Shown piece after piece: positions 50,901-59,900 of a DNA stretch of 64,000 nucleotides. Made by a program: the position numbers and the translations under genes. Numbering within the stretch: the stretch's first letter is position 1; every line of letters begins with the position of its first letter. The stretch is from Steromphala cineraria (Eukaryota > Mollusca > Gastropoda > Trochida > Trochidae), in assembly GCA_916613615.1 (NCBI GenBank), contig OU744730.1, positions 18,827,406 through 18,891,405 on the forward strand. The letters are read 5' to 3'. Under the pieces are notes generated by a model, which ran no database searches, had not been told where the DNA came from, and saw only the letters and a list, made by a program, of their open reading frames with translations.

Positions 50901-53900
50901 CTCTTTGAGAATGCTTGATCTTCTTATCTAAGACATTTTTGTAAATGTTGATCAATTACTTAACTTAATTTCAAGTTCTTTAACATGGATGTCTTTGTTG
51001 TTGTTTTCTATGAGAATTGTATCTGAAATTAAAAGATCATGTTAGAAACAAACAAAACCTATGGAGGTCAATCTATGTGTGTTACTCTATATTACCATTG
51101 GAAGACATCTTCCATGAAAGACATGCTGATCTTGTATGTCAAAATATCAAATTATGATAATTGAAATCAAATCGATAATATCATAAATTAAAGGTTGATG
51201 TGTCTCTTGCTTAGCAATGCATTGACTTGTCATTAGTTGAGACATGCAAGGCAAATATATGCCACATAGAGTTCCAGGAAAGACCAAAATAATTCATGTT
51301 GGCAACAGAGGGTCAAGAATGGCTGCTTATACAAAGATGATTGATCCTTGATGGCTTTCCTTGACAATTATGCAATAAAGCATATTAGGGAACATAAGAT
51401 CATTGAAGCCAAAGTAACATGTGAAGTATTAATAGAATTAGTTTAGAATTGCACGATATCACCAAATCCGAAAATTCTCAGAATTGCAGAATCTGCCAAT
51501 TCTAAACGACAGACTGGTTATCAATCAATTGCAATGGGCTATAAATAGACTTGGGCTGTCATTGCCAGTATCAAAAGATTAAAAACGTGTGCATGTGATT
51601 GGTTCGATCGCTTGCTAAGCTAAAATCCTCTTCTCTGTCCATGAATAAGAACTTTTGTGTCATTCTTTTTTTCTCAGTTAGATACACAGACAGATGTGAT
51701 ATATTTTGATTATTATATAGACTTTTTTCAACATAACACATACAAACATAAGAAGTGTCATTCTTCTCAGTTAGTTTTATGTTCAACAGCCTGTGTTTCT
51801 CAGGGAAAATTTGTTATTAATGTTTTTTTAACAGTTCAATTTCTTGGTTCTTCATATTTTGCTGTACAGAAGGTTTATAGGTATGATTGTATATGAAATA
51901 GACTTGAAAGAGTTTTGTTTATAATTTGAAACTGAGTAAGTTCATTAATAGTATGGTTATATTAAAAACAAATTTACCAACACTTGCTTGTTTTTGTTTG
52001 CAATTTTATGTCATACTTATTGTAATAACAAATAAATGGTAATATATAATGAAATATAGACATCTTTGTATGAAGTACCTTTCAAAATCTTGAATGCATG
52101 CACAGCAAAATACAAATGCCTTTTATTCATAGAGACTAAGAATAACCTAGCTCTTTACATAAGCCATTCATCTATCATTACATTAAACAACAAAATTATA
52201 AAATACTTCCTTCAAAGAACTTTCTAATAATTTGGTAATATAGTAAAATATAGACGCCTTCTGTTGAATGAAGTACCTTTCTCAATCAAAAATGCATGCA
52301 CAGCAAAATACACATTTCTTCTATTTAAACTGACAAAATTACCTAACTCTATACAAATGACATTCTTCTGTCATTACATTAAACCAAACTTTTGTAAAAT
52401 ACTTCTTCAAAGAACATTTCATTTTCTCTTTCTAATAGATTTCTTAATGTTGTGGGCACGACGAGGAATTTGCATCAAACAAACATTCCATTATTGACAA
52501 ATGTATGTAGTGCAAGGCAGTTTGTTTACTGTCAATTGATTCTCTGTTAAAAAGTCTCTCGTTAATTGATGTCTCGGGTATCTGTTCACCAGTTCCATGG
52601 TTGAACGATGATGACAACTGCACAATAGACGTAGCCTTGACACGAAAACAAACAGGTCCTAGGTGTCCGTACAGCAGGTTTCTCGGGCATGCAGCAGGGA
52701 GCTATTCTCTATCCTTCTCTGTTAATTGAAAATGTATAATTATCACATTTGTTGCTCTTTGGTGTGAAAATTGCCTTACAAGGAATTTCTATGAACATTC
52801 CTTGGTAATCAATTTGTTGTGAATGTTGCCAATTGGCACATCATTTGTTAGGAAGGAGGATTAAGCATGTTATACCACACTCTGAAGAGTGAAATTGTAT
52901 TGAGATGTAACTATTTGTAGGCTGATTGTCAGTCTAATCATTGGACAAGCAACCTTAATTTGCAACTCTTCATTGGGAATTACTTGCGTAGTATTAAAGT
53001 TCAGTATTTATTAGACAAAATTAAACCTTGTGTCCTGTTTGACTTGGTATGTTTGTCATAACATGGTGATCTTTGATGTGGAAAGAACTGTTATTGAAGT
53101 AGATTTAAAAGTTGAAAGAAGCTTGAAGTGGGTTTTTTTTCCAGTAAGCATCTGTCTTGTTTTAAATCATTGTCATAAAATGTTTATTAATGAACCACAA
53201 ACAAGTTGCTATTTCTAGAAATAAGCCCTACTGTTTTAGTACTGGACGTTATGGTTTGCTTCTAGAATAAATCTTGAACAAATTTACTTTGTAATAAATT
53301 GTTTTCGTATGACACCTTTATTTTTCAGAATAATAAATTTTTAGTTAAAGTCATTCCAACCCTGATTTGATAATAAAATAATGTTTGTTTACTTCAAATT
53401 TTGAGTAACATTTCTTTGGTTCTGTATACTTGAGGGTAAATAAAAATTAAAGGCAATGATATTGTTCCTTCTACCATTTGCAGTAAGTGTTGAATACATC
53501 GAACAAATTGACAGTTTGTATCATCAGCCAGTGCTAGCAATCCTTTGCAAATCTTGATCAATACAGGATCAGGTTTTTATTGTTACCATCCCAAGAAAGA
53601 AAACAGATCTCACATACAGCAACTGCAAGATCATTACACTTGAAAGTCTATGTTACCACATATGCTGATTGACAGACTTCTACTTGCAAATGTAATTACT
53701 GATGATGGTCATATAGCATAAAGGGCATGTAGTCCTCCAGTTCTGATACTATTTCTTCATTACCAGCAGTTAGCAAGATCACATTGACCTACTTCAGAAT
53801 GCTCTGCTACCAGCCAGTTGGAACAAGTAATTCACTTGCAAATATTAGTATCATAGATATATAGACAATCAGACATGAAGTCCCATTCTGTTTTTATGTA

Positions 53901-56900
53901 CACAACATTTATGTTGTATCATTGTACATTGATTGAATTGACAGGATTGTTGATTGTTCCTTTATGAATAGAGAAAACATACTATGGTTAACATTGACCC
54001 AAAAAGTATCCGTTACAACATACATTAAGCACAAGGGACGTTGACTTGCAAATATAATTTTTTGATATTAATTGGTGTGTTAATGGACAATTTGACATGT
54101 TTTTACCAAATCATCATAATCAAAGAACAAATTTCACTTGGTCATCTATTAATCAATCTCTAATACAGCAAGCATGCCAGAGTTGACTTTGACCCACAAT
54201 GGTTTCCTTTAACATATACACGAATATAACGGGACGTTGACTTGCAAATGTAGTTACAAACTATTATTGGCAAGTGTACAAAGTGGCTAACCAACACTTC
54301 CCATAACACGACTACGCTGTTCTCAATCCTACTGCAGTGCTGGTACCGTTCCTGAAGGGGGACTTGATCCCTCAACGATCCTCCATTAAACTTGAATGTG
54401 GCAGCGAATTGATTTCTGTTCCCGCGGGTTTGGCACCATATGTGATGGGAGTATTCTGATTGCCCTTGAAGGACGACTTTATTTCTCTCGACCATTCTAG
54501 TTATCTCCCATAGGGAAATCATCTTCATGTTATTCACCCATGTTTTTGTTTGGCGCCAAGGTTCATGTTCATTATTCTTACCAAAATCATTTGATTTGTA
54601 TTTCTTTTATTTTTTCTTTTCTCAAAGAATGATTGCATGTTATTTTGATAAATTATGTCATATGCTTAATTGATTCTTTATGCAATCCATCATGTCACAA
54701 ATAAAAGTTTTTTAAATGTAAATGCTTTCCTGAAAAAGCACTTGATGATAATTATTACATGAGGTACATAAATTGGGTTCTAACAGTTCAGTAACATGAG
54801 TTGTACAGCAGGTATCCTTCTTTTAACATTTAGTGTTAATGATCATGAACATGAACATTCCGAGAAATCTCATGTTACGTAACTCAAGGGATAAATGAAG
54901 AGTTAAACTACTCTGCAGATAGATATTACCCAGGCTGCATCAGAGGCAATGGTTGACCTCAGGAACTTGCATCCTCTATAAAGCAGAGTATAGTTTCGGC
55001 CGCCTAGCCACACAAACTAATTATGCACTTCCGTCTCAGCGAGAGGGGTCGATAGTTCCTCTTCCTTGTTTTTGTTTTTTCTTTTAGATTATATTTGGCC
55101 TTTTAGGAAGCTGTTTAATGATTTTCTGACTTTCTGGGTCAGTTGTAGCAGATCAATTGTTCCAACACTCTTCTTGATTTAGACCTTGCGGTGTTATATT
55201 GGGCTTATAGTGATCTAGCTTATGGAAAGGGAATGTCTGGTGATCTTTGTAACATTAGGAAGAAGGCATATATGGTCATGTTATACCAATCTCTTTAGAA
55301 TGAAATTGTGTATGGCGGAAGACATTAATTTGATAAATGATGATTATGGATTCCTTCTGTAAGGTTTTTGAGTGAATCTTAGGGCATGTGTAATTGGAAA
55401 TCTATTCAATATGTAGATAATTTGGATTTGAATTTTTGCCTTCTTCAGGAGTTCACTAGAATGTGCTCTGGAAAAAGGAGCATTTCTGGATATCATTTCT
55501 CATATTGGATTATAAGATGATGAAATCTAAAGCATGAATTTTTTGTTTTTATTAGTTTCACTACACAGACACTTTAGCTGTTGAATCAATAAGTTCTAGA
55601 TCTTCGCAATAAAGATGTTGTTATCTAGAAAATCTTCCTGTTCTCTCTCATTTCGCTACAAAACTTGCTTACTAGGGCAATAATGATTGCCACTGCATGT
55701 TTAATAATTGGCTATCCCAGTAACTTCATGGACCAATTGGTAAAAGGTTAAAATTCAGGAGAGAAGAAAACCATCTAGCTTTGCAGATTTTCTGCTAACA
55801 AAAGCTTCTTGTGAGTTACATGTTTTTGTGACCTAGAGGTTAGAAAAAGACATAAAAAAGCATGTCTGGAACCAAATTACACATCTATAACCAAGTTATA
55901 TCAAGTTTACGATATCTCCGCCATCAGTGTATTGTTTCCCAGTGGGCAAGAATGCAATCTCCCCGATATGAACTCTAGCCTTACAAATTCTTCCACTAAT
56001 AGCCTATAACTCAAAACTCTTGGTTGGGAATTTTCAACTGATACTGGCTTTAAAGCTCTTTGTTGGGGTTGTAGTCAACCTAAGGGGTCTCTCGACTGCT
56101 TGTTACGTTTTGTACTTTTTCAACCATCCAGAAAACGTAATGTCCTGTCAGTTATCGGAAACTGTTATAAGAAAAGCCAAGTGTGGGTCAATTACAGAGG
56201 ATGGGATGAAATTATGGGTTAAATTGCACCTTTTTCTCATTATTTCTTGTAAAGAAAAACCTTTTTTTGTGATCTCTTCTCATAATATTAGGTTTGGAAT
56301 TTTTATGGTGACCCTCGAATGGGTCGTTTTGAATTTTCAACATTGTGCCTTATGGTGTTGAAGACGTTTATTTGAAAAGAAGGTTGCACCTTTAACCTTG
56401 ATGACCTGTAACTTTATAAATAATTATTTTGTAAAGGAAATATATTTGAAAAACAACCAATTTATATTTTGTGTAAATTGAATACCAGAACAACCTTATC
56501 TAGATTGTATTGTGTATGTGCTTGATCTTATCATAGATTTAATTTCAATTTCATTCTTGTCACCTCTGCCATCTGAATGTGATTTATGTTATCTATCAAA
56601 GATATAACCAAGACATATATGGAAAAAAATTACCTATGTACTTGATATATAATAAAGATTATTAAGTATCAATAATGTAAAACAGTTATGTAATCTTTGG
56701 AATATCTTATCAAAGCATGTACATAAGGGTTAATTGTTAATCAATCCTAAGTGAGTGCATTTTCTTAAAATGTTCACCTGCATCGAATCAACGCATTATA
56801 TCTGCCGAATAACTGTTGTGCCAAAGGTTAACAGAGAATTGAATTGATTCCATGTCAGACTTAATAATCTTCTTTTTTTTTTTAGAAAATTCCTTCCCCC

Positions 56901-59900
56901 TTTAGCTTGCCCTTTCAATTAAGATTATAAGGATACCTTTTCCTTTAAAAGAGTCCAATCTTATCAGATTTGGCTTAAATGATCCCCTCTTGATCATCAA
57001 GGAACAACAATGCAACTAAGGATATGTTTGGTAAATGTTTAATTTCACAATGTGTTTAAGATGGTAATACAAGGTTTAGATGTTAGGAGGCACCAAATCC
57101 CCTCAAATATATGTCCCCTTCTGTCAAGAATTGGTTAAAATGGCCCCCTCTTCTGATCACCAAGGAACACACTGTAGCTAAGGATATATTTGGTAGATGT
57201 TTAATTTCACTGTAGGTTTAAGATGGTAATGCAAGGTTCAGATGTTAGGAAGACACCTAATCCCCTCAAATATATGTCCCCTTCTGTCAAGAATTGGTTA
57301 AAATGGCCCCTTCTTCTGATCACCAAGGAACAAGACTGTAGCCAAGGATATGTACAGTAGAACTCGGATATAACAAACTCCAAGGGACCAAAGAATTTAG
57401 TTCGCTATATCCGGTGTTCGCTTTTCGGATATAATTTTAATGATATTTTATAGGGACGGGACTTGAAAATTTGTTCGCTATATCTGAGTGTTCCCTATAT
57501 CCGTGTTCGCTATATCCGTGTTCTACTGTAGTTTAATTCCACTGTAAGTTTGAGATGGAAATGTCATGGGCAGATATAAGAGAGACAACTAATCCCCTCA
57601 AAGATATGTCCTCTTCAAGTGACAGTGTTATGACTGATGTGTCTGGATGAAAGATGAATATTCTCGGTTTCTAGTTTAATTAAACGAGAAATTTACATTT
57701 AGAAATACTTCCCCTGCAATGTGAAGACATTGCTGTCAACCTTATGACGCAAATATGAAATGCTGTATTTTATCACACATAAATTTACATAGAAATATTT
57801 CATCTAGAATGTAAGATAGTCTTGTGAGTTGAGAAATGTCTAAAATGATATATGGGTGCTTGAATTTTGGGGGTGAATTTTCAACAGGTTAATTTTATAT
57901 TCAAATTTCTTGTAGAACGCAATTTCAGTTTATCTATAAAATCTTTTGTTTTGACAATGAATCTCATTGTATAAGTCCAATAACAGTGAAATATATAAAA
58001 AATAATAATTTACCTGAAGTGAGGAATATCTGAGAGTTGAGATTAAATTTAGAAATTGTTGAATTTATCCTGAGTCTTATGTGTTAAGTCTAGAATGCTA
58101 AAAGCTCTTATCAAAAACAATAGTTTTGATGTTGACAATATAGGTAACTTCATTTACTATCTATTGAAAGAGAAAACATATGTTATTTTGACCTACATGG
58201 CAACAGTAATTAATACAAAAAGCAGAACGTAATTCAAAGTAAGAATTTTTGCAAGTACATTTAGGTTAAAGGGGTAGCAGTCAAACTATTCGCCTACTTC
58301 AAATAGACTTCTGATACTATCTGACAGTTAGCAATTCAAAACATTGACTGAAATAGAAACCTGTTTACATTTCTAAGGAGGAGCTTCATTAAAGCATTAT
58401 CTTTTTACTTGCCAAGGCCACTCTGAACTTTTTAAACGGCATGATATTCAAGTGTAAATTTTCTTGACAACGTGTTTTGGAACAATTTCAAATAATAGTT
58501 TTCTAAGTCCTAAAGGTTCAAGATCACTTGTTGAATTTGTCACATTGTTAAAATTGAATGGAGAATTTACCATAGGGAGTTTGTATTCAGATTCAGATGA
58601 GATTTGTTTTAGCAATCATCAAATGTTATTGGAAAGGATTTCATTACTGCTAACAGAATATTCTGTAATTGGTCAAATGGAAAGATGTGTTTTGACAATC
58701 AGCTTCTGTATGTTATTTTCTTCATCATTTAATACATATATTTCTAGTCATTTCCATTATCTATAAAAAATAAATATGAATTTGTGATGTTTGTTTCATA
58801 ATAAATGCATCCAGTTATGCAACTATGGATAATTTAGAATCAAGTTACTTCAATGCACATTGGTTTTCATCAATATTGATGGCTAACTAAATACAACCTG
58901 TTTTTAGACATCATGTTCTCTGTTTGTTGTTGCTAAGAATGATTCTTCAGCAGAAATGGCCTGACAGATCTTCACATGATATAGCGTGAGGAGAAAACTT
59001 CTCCAAATAATCCATACACCATGCTATAAATAGTCAGTTTCTAGCTTAAGACAGTGATGAAGCTGTTTTTCTATTATTGATAATATGACACAGAACTGAT
59101 TTCAGGTTCAAATCATCATATAAATTGTAAAAGACATGAGGGATTTGTTTTTGCCCAATCATATTATCTAAATTCATTTCATTGATCATAGAAGATACTT
59201 CTACTTCCAGACACTGAGTCTTATCATGTGAACAATATGACATCCATGATACTTTTGCTTCGGTTGCAATATTTTGGAAAAGCAATTTTGATATGAATTC
59301 AGATTGTATAGCTTATTTTGTGATTTATCTTGCATCTTTCAGTTTTATGTGACAATAAAGTCTACTTACTGGTGTTCCAGATTTTTAGCTCATCTGGCCT
59401 GTAAGGCCCGATGGGCTTATGGCATGGCATGGTGTCCGGCGTCCGTCCGTCCGTCCATCCGTCCATCCGTCCATCCGTCCATCCGTCCATCCGTCCGTAA
59501 ACTTTGTGGAATTTCGACTTCTTCTCCAGAACCATAAGGCCTAGAAAGCTGAAACTTTGTGTACAGACTCCTTAGCTAGTGAGGATTATAAATTGTAGCT
59601 TTGGTGGCCCTGTGACCCCTAATAAGGGCCACAGGGGCCACACCCTAAAAACCTATTTTCATCTTCTTCTCCAGAACCATAAGGCCTAGAAAGCTTAAAC
59701 CTTGTATACAGAGTCCTTGGCTAGTGAGGATTATAAATTGTAGCTTTGGTAGCCCTGTGACCCCTAATAAGGGCCACAGGGGCCACACCCTAAAAACCTA
59801 TTTTCATCTTCTTCTTCAGAACCATAAGGCCTAGAAAGCTGAAACTTTGTGTACAGACTCCTTGGCTAGTGAGGATTATAAATTGTAGCTTTGGTGGCCC

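Noticed and set aside
54160..54537. 125-codon minus-strand frame as a gene
   Set aside because: No known domain. It overlaps a possible LTR remnant, and no splice or promoter evidence was found.
58464..58766. 100-codon plus-strand frame inside Spire intron 2
   Set aside because: No domain or splice context, and no phase-compatible exon signals around it.
59304..59537. Ser/Pro/Arg-rich frame over the CCGTCC repeat
   Set aside because: Created by the microsatellite within the rolling-circle-like element.
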